Assembly: GCF_014641455.1 (NCBI RefSeq)
Contig: NZ_BMHT01000004.1
Location: 278,025 to 342,024, forward strand
Direction: 5' to 3'
From: Hymenobacter cavernae
GTDB taxonomy: Bacteria; Bacteroidota; Bacteroidia; Cytophagales; Hymenobacteraceae
DNA: 64,000 nucleotides
Position 1 is the stretch's first letter. Every line of letters starts with the position of its first letter. Below are positions 26,706-36,700 of the stretch, piece after piece. Position numbers and translations under genes: made by a program. A model generated the notes under the pieces. It had not been told where the DNA came from. It worked only from the letters and a program-made list of their open reading frames with translations, and did no database searches.

Positions 26706-28952
26706 CTACGGCAGCAGTGTGAACTTGCCTTCCAGCCGAATATCGTCCGATGCACTGCCGAGCATGAGGTTGAAGTCGCCGGGTTCGGCTACCCATTCCA
26801 GCTTTTGGTTGTAGAAAGCTAGCTTTTCCTTGTCAATGGTGAAGGTGATGGTTTTGCTTTCGCCGGGCTTGAGCATCACTTTCTGGAAATCCTTCAGCTC
26901 TTTCAACGGGCGCACAGTGGAAGCTATTGGGTCGTGCAGATAAAGCTGCGTCACTTCTTCGCCGGCCACGTTGCCGGTGTTCGTCAGGGTAAATTGCACC
27001 TGAATGGATTCGGCCGCCGTCATAGTCGGGCTGCTGAGTTTCAGGTCGGAGTAGCGGAACGTGGTGTAGCTCAGGCCGTAGCCAAACGCGTAGCGCGGCG
27101 TGTTGGGCACATCAATATAGGCCGACTTATACTTGATCTGACCGGGCATCGTCACGGGGCGTCCGGTGCTGTACTGCGTGTAGGCAACGGGAATCTGCCC
27201 GACTGCGCGGGGGAAGGACGAGGGCAGCTTGCCCGCGGGGTTGTAGTCGCCGTAGAGCACGTCGGCCAGGGCATTGCCGCCTTCCGAGCCCGGCCACCAC
27301 GCGTACAGAATAGCCTCGGCACGGTCGGCTATATTATTGAATATCAAGGGGCGCCCTGCCAGCATCACCGCCACTACTGGCTTTCCAGTGGCTTTTAGGG
27401 CATTGAATAACTCCTCCTGCACGCCCGGCAGGTGAATATCGGCCCGCGACTTAGCTTCGCCGGTCATGTCCCAAGTTTCTCCTACCGTCAGCACGACTAC
27501 ATCGGCTTGCTTGGCGGCTTCCACGGCAGCGGCAAACCCTTGGCGGGAATTGCCTTCTACGTCGCAGCCTTTTGCGTAAAGCACCTGCGTATTCTTGCCC
27601 GCTCTCTTGGTCAGGCCATCATATATAGAAACGATTTCGGTTGTGTCGGCCAGCACCGTCCAGCTGCCACCTAGGTCGCGTTTCGCTTTGGACAGCGGAC
27701 CGATAAGGGCAATCTTACGGAGCTGCTTTCCCAAGGGCAGCGCATTGTTTTCATTCTTCAGCAGCACCATCGATTTCTGGGCCATCTGCCGGGCCGCCAC
27801 GCGGTTCTGCGGATCGTTCAGCACCTTCTTTTCGCGCTTGGCATCCGAGAATTTGTATGGATCGTCGAACAAGCCTAGCTCGAACTTCTTGCGCAGGATA
27901 CGGCGCACGGCTTCATCTACTTGAGCTACGTCTACCTTGCCATCTTTCACGAGGTGAGCTAGGTTCTGGTGATAGGCGTCGCTTTCCATGTCCATGTCGC
28001 TGCCGGCCGCAATGGCTTTCTGTGCGGCATCAGCTAAATTTTGGGCGTAGCCCCACGGTACCATTTCGCCGATGCTGCCCCAGTCTGATACTACAAAGCC
28101 CTGGTACTTCCACTGGCCTTTCAGAATGTCGCGCTGCAGGTAGCTGCTGGCGGTGGCCGGAGTACCGTTCAGGGTGTTGAACGAGTTCATGAACGTGGCC
28201 GCGCCTGCATCTGCCGCCGCTTTGAAGGGCGGGAGGTAGGTTTCCCAGAGTTGCTGTTGGCTCATATCTACGGCGTTGTAGTCGCGGCCGGCAATGGCGG
28301 CACCATACGCGGCGAAATGCTTGGCGCAAGCCATCACGGCATCGGTGCCGCCTAGCTTCTCTCCTTGAAAACCGAGCACACGAGCCTTGGCGATCTGCGA
28401 GCCTAGGTAGGTGTCTTCGCCAGCGCCTTCCATCACGCGGCCCCAGCGTGGGTCGCGGCCTACGTCCACCATCGGCGCAAATGTCCAGTGGATGCCCGAG
28501 GCGGCAGCTTCCTTGGCTGCCACATGCGCGCTGAGCCGAATAGCGGCCATGTCCCAGCTAGCGGCTTCGGCCAGCGGCACCGGAAAGACCGTCTTGTAAC
28601 CGTGAATAACATCGAGACTGAACAACAGCGGAATCTTCAAGCGCGACTTCAGCGCCTCCGCCTGGATTTCACGTGTGTCCTTCACGCCCTTTACGTTCAG
28701 CATGGAGCCCACTTGCCCGCTCCGAATGCTGTTGAGCAGATCGTTCTTGCGGTTGCTCGCCGGCCCAGTTAGCTCGCGGCCGGAGTACTGGTTCAGCTGA
28801 CCTACCTTCTCCTCCAGCGTCATTTGCTGGAGCAAGGCCGTTACCTTTTGCTCGATGGCCGCAGAGCTAGGTTGCTGTTGCGCGAAAGCAGAGGCGCTGA
28901 CCGAGAGTAGCAGGAAAGAAAAGAATAGGCGTTTAGAAGAAGGCAAAGGCAT
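26706..28952 (-). CDS. GH3 family beta-glucosidase/beta-xylosidase
   Basis: 748 aa from the ATG at 28952 (MPLPSSKRLF), which gives a signal peptide ending in AFAQ. The longer ORF start at 29093 runs through a hairpin repeat and is rejected. N-terminal TIM barrel with SLDVIHGYKTVFPVPLAEAASWD, nucleophile Asp in GFVVSDWGSIGE, the alpha/beta sandwich domain, and a C-terminal fibronectin-III domain (EEVTQLYLHDP ... KPGESKTITF). BglX-like length and order. It likely hydrolyses short beta-linked oligosaccharides from GH10 action in the periplasm. Last gene of module 2. Confidence 0.92.
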   Translation of the reverse strand: MPLPSSKRLFFSFLLLSVSASAFAQQQPSSAAIEQKVTALLQQMTLEEKVGQLNQYSGRELTGPASNRKNDLLNSIRSGQVGSMLNVKGVKDTREIQAEALKSRLKIPLLFSLDVIHGYKTVFPVPLAEAASWDMAAIRLSAHVAAKEAAASGIHWTFAPMVDVGRDPRWGRVMEGAGEDTYLGSQIAKARVLGFQGEKLGGTDAVMACAKHFAAYGAAIAGRDYNAVDMSQQQLWETYLPPFKAAADAGAATFMNSFNTLNGTPATASSYLQRDILKGQWKYQGFVVSDWGSIGEMVPWGYAQNLADAAQKAIAAGSDMDMESDAYHQNLAHLVKDGKVDVAQVDEAVRRILRKKFELGLFDDPYKFSDAKREKKVLNDPQNRVAARQMAQKSMVLLKNENNALPLGKQLRKIALIGPLSKAKRDLGGSWTVLADTTEIVSIYDGLTKRAGKNTQVLYAKGCDVEGNSRQGFAAAVEAAKQADVVVLTVGETWDMTGEAKSRADIHLPGVQEELFNALKATGKPVVAVMLAGRPLIFNNIADRAEAILYAWWPGSEGGNALADVLYGDYNPAGKLPSSFPRAVGQIPVAYTQYSTGRPVTMPGQIKYKSAYIDVPNTPRYAFGYGLSYTTFRYSDLKLSSPTMTAAESIQVQFTLTNTGNVAGEEVTQLYLHDPIASTVRPLKELKDFQKVMLKPGESKTITFTIDKEKLAFYNQKLEWVAEPGDFNLMLGSASDDIRLEGKFTLLP

Positions 28953-28981
28953 TCGGTTAGAAGTTAGAAAAGCAAAAAGGC

Positions 28982-29080
28982 ACGTCATTCCGACGAGAGG
29001 AGGAATCTGGCGTGCAATGGTAAACCTGACGATTGGAGTTACTATTGCACGCCAGATTCTTCCTCTCGTCGGAATGACGT
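28982..29080. repeat. Long hairpin repeat, family 1, copy C
   Basis: Arms of 37 nt (28982-29018 and 29044-29080) are nearly perfect inverted copies. Arms and loop are close to copy B at 10722-10822. A further half-arm (CTCGGAATGACGTTATTGG region) follows at 29114-29132, so this spacer may have taken in a second, partly lost copy. Confidence 0.87.
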
Positions 29081-29139
29081 TCAACGACTGCACGCAAAAT
29101 TTCTCACTCAGCTCGGAATGACGTTATTGGTATAGGGTC

Positions 29140-30207
29140 TTACTGCAAGGCCTCCACGATGCCGTCGTAGGCGGGCTTGCGCTGGTAGTTGTCGTCGAAG
29201 GGCAAAGGCCAGTCGGAGCAGCTGCAAAAGCCGCGGATCCAGGTGTCGGCGTCGCCTACGTTCCAGGTCGTGATGCCGAAGCGCTGGGCGGCGGGCAGGG
29301 CTTTGAACGCTTGCACAATGGCTTTGTACTTCGCTTTTTGCGCGGCGGCCAGCTCCGGCGTGAAGGTGAGGCCAGCCTTTTTATCAGGATTCAACGCAAT
29401 ATCGAGTTCGGCAATGTGGACTTTCAGCCCCGTTTGGCCGGCTGTGCTGATGGCGGTAGCTAGATTCGTATCGGCGCGGTTGATGTTGGTGTGCATCTGC
29501 AAGCCGATGCCGTGAATTGGAATACCGCGGTTTTTCAGGCCGTTCACTAGGTTCAGAATGGCGGTGCGCTTGGTGGGGCCCCACTCGTGGCCGTAGTCGT
29601 TGTAGAAAAGCAGGGCGGCGGGGTCAGCCTCGTGAGCGTATTGGAAAGCGCGGGCAATGAAGTCGGGACCTAGGTGCTGGCGCCACACGCTGTTGCGCAG
29701 GGTGCCGTTGTCTTCGAAGGCTTCATTTACCACGTCCCAGGAAGCCACTTTGCCCTTGAAGTGCGCGACGACGGTTTGAATGTGGGTCTTCATTAGGTTT
29801 TCCCACGCCGCCGAATCGCCTTGAAAATTGGTCACCCAACTCGGCAACGACTTGTACCACACCAGCGTGTGGCCGTGCACCCGGGCGTTGTGCTGCTGCG
29901 CGTACGTCACAAGGTAGTCGGCATCGCTCCAGGTGTAGGTGGTCTGACTCGGATGCAAGGAGCCGAACTTCATGGCGTTTTCCCCAGTCAGGCTATTGTA
30001 CTCGGTGGCGACTGTCTGCTCGTAGGCGGGCCGGTTTTTCAGCAAACTCACATTCACCGCTGCGCCCATCGGAAACGGAGCCAGTTGCTTTAAGCCAGTC
30101 ACGGCGGGCGTGGTGGGGCTAGGGTTGTCCTCACCGGTTTGCTGATTAGGAATGCAGTACGTCAGCAGACCTAGGCTGAGGATGCTCAAGAAAAGTTGTG
30201 TTTTCAT
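29140..30207 (-). CDS. GH10 family endo-1,4-beta-xylanase (lipoprotein)
   Basis: 355 aa. The signal peptide ends in LLTYC, a lipobox, so it is probably lipid-anchored and may be surface exposed. Single GH10 barrel. The acid/base Glu is in WDVVNEAF and the nucleophile Glu in HIAELDIAL; the xylan-binding words ENAMKFG and GHTLVWYKSLP are present. It cuts internal bonds of xylan and provides the oligosaccharides for the SusC/SusD pair upstream. It sits between GH2 and GH3 in module 2 and defines the likely xylan target of that module. Confidence 0.93.
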   Translation of the reverse strand: MKTQLFLSILSLGLLTYCIPNQQTGEDNPSPTTPAVTGLKQLAPFPMGAAVNVSLLKNRPAYEQTVATEYNSLTGENAMKFGSLHPSQTTYTWSDADYLVTYAQQHNARVHGHTLVWYKSLPSWVTNFQGDSAAWENLMKTHIQTVVAHFKGKVASWDVVNEAFEDNGTLRNSVWRQHLGPDFIARAFQYAHEADPAALLFYNDYGHEWGPTKRTAILNLVNGLKNRGIPIHGIGLQMHTNINRADTNLATAISTAGQTGLKVHIAELDIALNPDKKAGLTFTPELAAAQKAKYKAIVQAFKALPAAQRFGITTWNVGDADTWIRGFCSCSDWPLPFDDNYQRKPAYDGIVEALQ

Positions 30208-30245
30208 GCGTGGTGGGTTTTAGCGTGCTTTGTGGTCGGGGTTTG

Positions 30246-30318
30246 AGTAGCGCGAACTTTGTAGTCCGCGCTGGTGACTTGTGCAGCCTCATGCGCGGAC
30301 TACAGAGTCTGCGCTACT
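30246..30318. repeat. Inverted repeat between GH10 and GH2
   Basis: Arms of 25 nt (30246-30270 and 30294-30318) pair with three mismatches. The element reaches the stop codon of the upstream GH2 gene. Its sequence does not match families 1 or 2. Confidence 0.65.
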
Positions 30319-32176
30319 TGCTGTCGTACTTCTGGGCTTGCTGGCGGTAGAACTCTTGCAGCACGTAGAAGGCCTTTTTCTTTTGGCCCGAGCTTGAAAT
30401 CAAGCCTTTGCGGTTGAAGCCGTTCTGGTACACAGGGTGCTGGCGGCGAGTGGCGCGGAAGTCCGTCAGGATCCAGGGCGTCATGCCGCGCAGGTTGCCG
30501 ATGGTGCTCAGCATTTTAAGCTGATTTTGGTACAAAGCCTCCTGGTATTCTTCGCTCCAGCGCGTCTCGGCGTCGCCGTGGTAGCCGGCCAGGGCATCGC
30601 CGCCAAACTCGCTGATAACTACTGGCTTGTTGTACTTGATATTGAAGGTATACTTGGTGATTTCACTCGGCTTGCCGCCCCAATACCAACCAGCGTACTC
30701 GTTGATGCTGGTTAGGTCGAGGTACTCGCCCAGCGGGTCATCCACGATGACATTGTTGCCGTCGCGATGCAACTCTAGGGCGGCCGAAATCAGACGGGTG
30801 TCGTCTAGCTCGCGGGCTTTTTTGGCGAGGCTGCTCATGAACTTCAGACGCGGGTCACTCAGCGGCGTTTCGTTGCCCACGGACCATACCACGATGCCCG
30901 CCCGGTTCTTGCCCATCGAAATGAGGTCCGAGAGCTGGGTTTCGGCGTTTTGGTAGGTAGCGGGGTTTTGCCACGAAATCGTCCAGTACACCGGCACTTC
31001 GGCCCACACCATCAGGCCTAGCTCGTCGGCTAGCTTCAGCATGGTTTCGTTGTGCGGGTAGTGCGCCAAGCGCACAAAGTTGCAGCCTAGCTCCTTGGCC
31101 CAAGTTAGCAGCATGCGCAAGTCGCCTTCGCCACGCGCCCGGCCCGGAATGAGTGGATTTTCATCGTGGATGGAAATACCGCGCAGGAATGTCGGCTTAC
31201 CATTAAGCAGCACGTCGGCGCCGCGGGTCTGGATGCTACGGAAGCCAATGTGGTCCTGCACCGCGTCGCTGCCGCTGCTCAGGCTCACGGCGTACAGCTT
31301 GGGGCTCTGCGGCGACCAGCGCGTGAGCTTCTTAGCCGGCACGCTGAAGCTAGCTTTGCCTTCGGCGTCGGTTTTGAGTTGCTGACGAATCTTGGCCTCG
31401 GCAATATCGAGTGTCACGGTTTGGCCGGCCTTGTTGTTGCCGCTGAGCTGTACATAGCCCGCCAGCGTATTCGGGTCGTTTTTGGCCAGTTGCACCTTGT
31501 AATCAGTGATGTAGGTCTCGGGCGTTTCGGCGATGAAGGCGCTGCGCGTGATGCCGCCGTAGTTCCACCAGTCGGTGTTGATGGTCGGTACCTCATCCTG
31601 GCGGCGGGTGTTGTCGGCCTTCACCACCACAAAGTTGTCGCCGTCGGGGCTGAGCCGGTCGGTGATGTCGTACTGAATCGGCGTGAAGCCACCCTTGTGC
31701 ATACCTAGCTTCTTGCCATTCAGGTAGATGTGCGACTCGTAGTTGATGGCGCCGAAGTACAGGAAGTAGCGCTTGCCGGCTTGCGGCTTCAGGCTGAAGC
31801 TTTTCTTGTACCAGATAGTGCCTTCGTAATACAGCAGCTTGGGATCTTGCGAGTTCCAGTCGCCGGGTACTTGCAGGGTGGCCGAGTGGTCGAAGTCGTA
31901 CTCGATCAGTTCAGGCTCCTGCTTGGAGCTAGGTTTCTGGTTGTCGTAGTAGCCGCCCTTGCCCGATTTCGATTGGTCGAATGGCTCGCGGCGGTAGTCG
32001 TAAAAGCCGTTTTCGTAGGGGTCGATGATGTAATTCCAGTTGCCATCGAGGCTGAGCACGCGCCGCGCGGGCATGTTCTGAATAAGGGTAGACTGTGCTC
32101 GAAGCGGTTGAACGGCCCACGAGCCAAGCACAAGCAGCACGGCCAGTAGTGCCTTTTGTAAAGGTTGGTTTTTCAT
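30314..32176 (-). CDS. GH2 family beta-glucuronidase/beta-galactosidase
   Basis: 620 aa from the ATG at 32176 (MKNQPLQKAL), which begins a signal peptide ending in LRAQ. Jelly-roll, Ig-like and TIM-barrel domains in the short GusA-like arrangement, without extra C-terminal domains. The acid/base Glu is in VVWSVGNETPLSD and the nucleophile Glu in VVISEFGGDA. In a xylan-type cluster, removal of glucuronosyl side groups is plausible, but galactosidase activity cannot be excluded from sequence. It follows SusD by 72 bp in the same direction. Confidence 0.87.
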   Translation of the reverse strand: MKNQPLQKALLAVLLVLGSWAVQPLRAQSTLIQNMPARRVLSLDGNWNYIIDPYENGFYDYRREPFDQSKSGKGGYYDNQKPSSKQEPELIEYDFDHSATLQVPGDWNSQDPKLLYYEGTIWYKKSFSLKPQAGKRYFLYFGAINYESHIYLNGKKLGMHKGGFTPIQYDITDRLSPDGDNFVVVKADNTRRQDEVPTINTDWWNYGGITRSAFIAETPETYITDYKVQLAKNDPNTLAGYVQLSGNNKAGQTVTLDIAEAKIRQQLKTDAEGKASFSVPAKKLTRWSPQSPKLYAVSLSSGSDAVQDHIGFRSIQTRGADVLLNGKPTFLRGISIHDENPLIPGRARGEGDLRMLLTWAKELGCNFVRLAHYPHNETMLKLADELGLMVWAEVPVYWTISWQNPATYQNAETQLSDLISMGKNRAGIVVWSVGNETPLSDPRLKFMSSLAKKARELDDTRLISAALELHRDGNNVIVDDPLGEYLDLTSINEYAGWYWGGKPSEITKYTFNIKYNKPVVISEFGGDALAGYHGDAETRWSEEYQEALYQNQLKMLSTIGNLRGMTPWILTDFRATRRQHPVYQNGFNRKGLISSSGQKKKAFYVLQEFYRQQAQKYDSK

Positions 32177-32248
32177 GAAAGGTGTTGTGGTAGTAAGACA
32201 GCGCAATGCTAGCCTTATTTCTGGATCGAGGGCTAGGTTGTTTTACAC

Positions 32249-33769
32249 CTAGTACCCTGGGTTCTGCGTCAGCACAGGATTGGTTTGTATTTCCTGAATC
32301 GGTACAGGGAACAGCAGGTCGTGGCTGTCGATGGTGTTGGTAGAGGCGTTGCGGGCGAAGTAGGCGTTCATCACCTGAATAGCGCGGTTCGTGCCGTTGC
32401 GCTCGGTGCGCACGAGGTCGAACCAGCGGTGCCCTTCCATGTTCAACTCCAGGCGGCGCTCTAGCTCTAGCCGGTCGCGCAGCGTGGCTTGGGTGGTCGC
32501 GATGGGCAGGTCGACGGTGGCGTTGGCGGTAGTCGCGGGCAGGTTGCGCGAGCGACGAATGACGCGGTTCACGGCGTCGAGGGCTTGCGTGGTGGGGCCA
32601 CTGCGTTCGTTTATTGCTTCTGCGTACATCAAAAGCACGTCGGCGTAGCGTAGCACAATCCAGTCGTTTTCGGCGTCGGTCGAGCTAGTGGGCGTGTCGA
32701 TGTATTTCTTGGTGTAGTACACTGTGCGGTTTTGGCTGTCGGTGCCGGTGCCGTAGGAAGCGGCGGCGCGCACGTCGGTGCTGCCACTGGCGGTAAAGGC
32801 AGCCACCAAGTCAGGATCAACGGAGTTGAACTGCTGCGGACTACCCGACCCACCGTTCACGGCCGTTACCGCAATGGGCAGAAACCAGTTGGTGAACGGG
32901 CTGCCAATACCTAGCCCGCCCTTGCTGTAGCGCACCGCAAACAGAATCTCGTTGTTCATCTCGTTGCTCGTCAAGAAGATATTGGCGTAGCTAGCCTGCA
33001 ACGAATACGTAGTGCCCGTGACAAGCGGCTGGAGCTTGTCGGCGGCTTGCTGGTACTTCTTCTGCGTGAGATACACCTTGCCGAGCAAGCCCGTAGCGGC
33101 TCCTTTCGTAGCCCGACCTAGGTTGGCCGCAGTTTGCGTGACGGGCAGGTTGTTCTCGGCAAAAGCTAGGTCCTCTTCAATCAGCGCGTACACCTGCTCG
33201 GCTGGCACGCGGCCAAATTGGTAGGCGTCGGGGATGGAAGCAATTTCGCCGGTCACCAGCGGCACATCGCCCCAAATGCGCACGGCGTTGAAGTACGTCA
33301 GGGCCCGGATGAAGCGCGCTTCCGCGTAGAGGCGGTTGCGCGTGGCCTCCGTCAGCTTCACGGCGCCGGCCCGGCTCAGCACAATGTTGCAGCGGGCAAT
33401 GGCGCGGTACGTGGCCAGCCAGTGGCTTTGCAGGTGCGTATTGTCGCTGACGAGGGTGAAGTCGTTGAACTCGTTGAGCCGCTCGCCCGAAGTCAGCGCG
33501 AAGCTATTGTCGGAAGTCACTTCGGCGTACAGAAAAATGCCCCGGTTGCTGGGCGACGACTTGCCGTAGAGCTCCTGCAAGGAAGAGTAAGCGGCCGTCA
33601 CGGCGGTCAGAATGCTCAGCGAATCGTTGTAGCCTTCGGTGGTCGGCACCCGCGTCGGGTCATTCAAGTCGATGAACTCTTTGTTGCACGAGGTAGTGCC
33701 CAGCGCACCCAGGCCAAGCAGCGCCGCCACGCTGATGCTGGCGAGTATATTCTTGTAGTGGAAAGTCAT
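32249..33769 (-). CDS. SusD/RagB family outer-membrane lipoprotein
   Basis: 506 aa. The signal peptide is followed by a lipobox near GTTSCNKEF. SusD features include RFIRALTYFNAVRIWGDVPLV, GAATGLLGKVYLTQKKYQQA and RRLELNMEGHRWFDLVRTE, and the protein ends in NPGY. It pairs with the STN-type SusC 29 bp upstream as the surface glycan-binding subunit of module 2. Confidence 0.93.
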   Translation of the reverse strand: MTFHYKNILASISVAALLGLGALGTTSCNKEFIDLNDPTRVPTTEGYNDSLSILTAVTAAYSSLQELYGKSSPSNRGIFLYAEVTSDNSFALTSGERLNEFNDFTLVSDNTHLQSHWLATYRAIARCNIVLSRAGAVKLTEATRNRLYAEARFIRALTYFNAVRIWGDVPLVTGEIASIPDAYQFGRVPAEQVYALIEEDLAFAENNLPVTQTAANLGRATKGAATGLLGKVYLTQKKYQQAADKLQPLVTGTTYSLQASYANIFLTSNEMNNEILFAVRYSKGGLGIGSPFTNWFLPIAVTAVNGGSGSPQQFNSVDPDLVAAFTASGSTDVRAAASYGTGTDSQNRTVYYTKKYIDTPTSSTDAENDWIVLRYADVLLMYAEAINERSGPTTQALDAVNRVIRRSRNLPATTANATVDLPIATTQATLRDRLELERRLELNMEGHRWFDLVRTERNGTNRAIQVMNAYFARNASTNTIDSHDLLFPVPIQEIQTNPVLTQNPGY

Positions 33770-33798
33770 GGGAGGGAGAGGAAATTTTGATGCGCTGT

Positions 33799-36700
33799 TT
33801 AGAAGCCAACCTGGATGCCCAGCGTGAGGGTGCGGTTCATGGGGTAAGAGCCCTGATCTACCCCGTAGGTGGGATTGGTCGAGTTGCCGTAGTTGTTCGC
33901 TTCGGGGTTGTAGCCGATGTACTTGGTGAAGGTGTACACGTTCTGAGCCGAGGCGTAGACATTGGCGCTTTGCAGACCAACTTTCTTAGACCAGCTATCG
34001 GGCAAATTGTAGCGCAACGTAATGTTGCGGATGCGCAGGAACGAAGCGTCGTGGATGAAATACGAGTTGAACTGCGTGCGCAACGACGAAGCCGTGGTAG
34101 CGCGGGGCGTTTTGCCGTCGCCGGGGTTTTCCGGGCTGCGCCACCGGTCGAGCAGGGCGGTGCGGCCGTTCACTTGGCCGGGGAAGTTGAACGTGTATCG
34201 GTCGCCGCCGTAGAGCACGTCGTTGCCCAAGGAGCCTTGCAGCGTCACGCCCAGCGACAACGCTTTGTAGCCGAAGGTGTTCTGCAAGCCGTAGGTGAAG
34301 TTCGGAAACGGATTGCCAATGACGCCAATGTCCGCCGCGTTGATCTGGCCGTCGCCGTTCTTGTCGGCAAACTTGAAGTCGCCGGGCTGCACCGCTAGGT
34401 TGCTAGCCGTCCACTTGGGGCTGTTGTCCACGTCGTTCTGGTCGCGGTACACGCCGGCTTGCTCGTAGCCGTAAAACACGCCCAGCGGTTGCCCCGGCAC
34501 CACCCGAATCGAGCTGGTGTAGCCGAATATGGCGTCGAAGGTGATTTGCTCGTTGGTGCCCGCTAGCGCTAGCACCTTGTTGCGGTTGAGCGTGAAGTTG
34601 GCCGCTGTGCTCCAGGTAAAGTCGCCTTTCACGATGTTGGCCGTGTTCAGCTGGATTTCTAGGCCGCGGTTGCGCACTTCGCCCACGTTGGCCAACGCCC
34701 GCGTTGAGAAACCTAGCACCGCCGGAATATTACGGTTGAGCAGCAAGTCGGTGGTGTTGCGCTGGTAAGCGGCCACCGTCAGGTACACCCGGTCGCGGAA
34801 CAAACCTAGGTCGAAGCCGGCGTCAAACTGCGTGTTGGTTTCCCACCCTAAGTCGCGGATGGCCACGCCGTTGGGCGAGAAGCCATAGGCGCGGGTGCCG
34901 GTACCAGCGCCGAACGCGTAGTTGGTCGCCGTCTGGTAGCTCTGGTAGTTATAGTCGCCGATGTTGTTGTTGCCCGTTACGCCGTAGGAAGCGCGCAGCT
35001 TCAACTCACTGATGGCCGGAACGGCCTTAATAAAGTTTTCCTCGCCCACGCGCCAGGCCAGCGCCAACGACGGGAACGTGGCAAACCGATTATCGGGGCC
35101 GAAGCGCGAGGAGCCGTCGGTACGCAGGGCCGCCGTCAGGATGTAGCGTTCCTTGAAGGCATAATCGAGGCGGCCGAATACCGATGTCAGCGAGTTGGCC
35201 GCGTACGACGCTTGGCCGAAAATCTGGCCGGCGGCGGTTACGTACTCTAGGTCGGTGTTGGTGTAGGTGCCGGTCTGGCCGAGCACTGTGCTGCCCTCGT
35301 TGGTGTTGCGCTGAGCCGAGTAGCCGGCCAGCAGCGTCACGCTGTGGTCCGTGGCAAAAGTGCGGTTGTAAGTCGCCGTATTTTCCCACACCCAGTTCAG
35401 GTTCGTGCTGTTGAGCTGCCGGGCGTCGATGTTGTTCAGCGTAGGGTTCGAAAGATTAGCGAGCTGGTTGCTGGCGGTGCCTAGGGTAGCCGGCACGTAA
35501 ATACCGCGGCGGGTGTTTAGCAGCTCGGCGCCGAAGTTGGTGTGCAGCGTTAGCCCTTTTGCCACCTCATAATCGAGGGTGGCGGTACCTAGGCCGCGCA
35601 CAGCATTGGCGCGGTCCTTATACAGGTCGATAGCGGACACCGGGTTTAGCAGATCGAGCGGCTGCGTGAGGGCACTACCCACGCCATTGCGCACGTTGGC
35701 GTAGTCGCCGTTGGGAAGGCGCACCGGCACGATGGGTGGCATAATCAGCGCTGACGTGATGATGGCCGTTTCGCCGCCCGGCCCGCCGCCCGAGATGTTG
35801 CCGCCGTTGTAGCTCCCCGAAATCGGCTTCACGTCGGTGCGGGTGAAATTGGGAGCTAGGCTCAACCCTAGCTTTACTTTTTTGCTTAGCTGGGCGTCGT
35901 AGTTGGCGCGCAACGAAAAGCGTTCAAAACCGGTATTACGCACCACACCGGTTTGCTTGAAGTAACCGCCCGAGATGTAGAAGCGCGAGTTGTTGGTGCC
36001 GCCGCTGGCCGACAGCTGGTATTGCTGTTGCACGCCGGTGCGGAAGATTTCGTCCTGCCAATCAGTAGCAGGTAGGGCAGGTGCGCCGGGTTGCAGGCTA
36101 GCCGGCACGGCCCTGTTGGTCGCGGCAAACGAGTCGCGGAGGTAATCTAGGAACTCGTCGCGATTCATCAAGTCGATGCGCTTGGCTACCTGGATAATGC
36201 CAGAATTAGCCGTGAAGTTGAAGCGCGTTTTCCCATCCTCGCGCCCGCGCTTGGTGGTCACGATAACGATGCCGTTGCCCCCGCGCGAACCGTAAATGGC
36301 ACAAGCCGCCGCATCTTTCAGAATCTGAATCGATTGAATGTCGCCCGGCGGAATCTGGTAGTAGCTGTCGGGGCTGTTGAGCGGGTAGCCATCCACCACG
36401 TACAGCGGACTATTACCCGCCGAAATAGAACCTAGCCCCCGAATGCGGATAACGGCGCCCGCGCCCGGTTCCCCCGAAGGCTCCGTGATTTGCGCCCCCG
36501 CCACCAAGCCCACGAGCGCTTCGGAAGGAGAAGCTACTGGCAGCAGCTCCACATCCTTCGCCGCCACCGACGAAATAGAAGTAGCCAGCAGTTTTTTCTC
36601 CTGCACGCCGTAGCCAACAACTACCACTTCGCCCAGGGCTTTGGTATCTTCGGCGAGCGTCACGCTCAAGTTGCTAGTAGCGCCTGTAATCGGGACTTCC

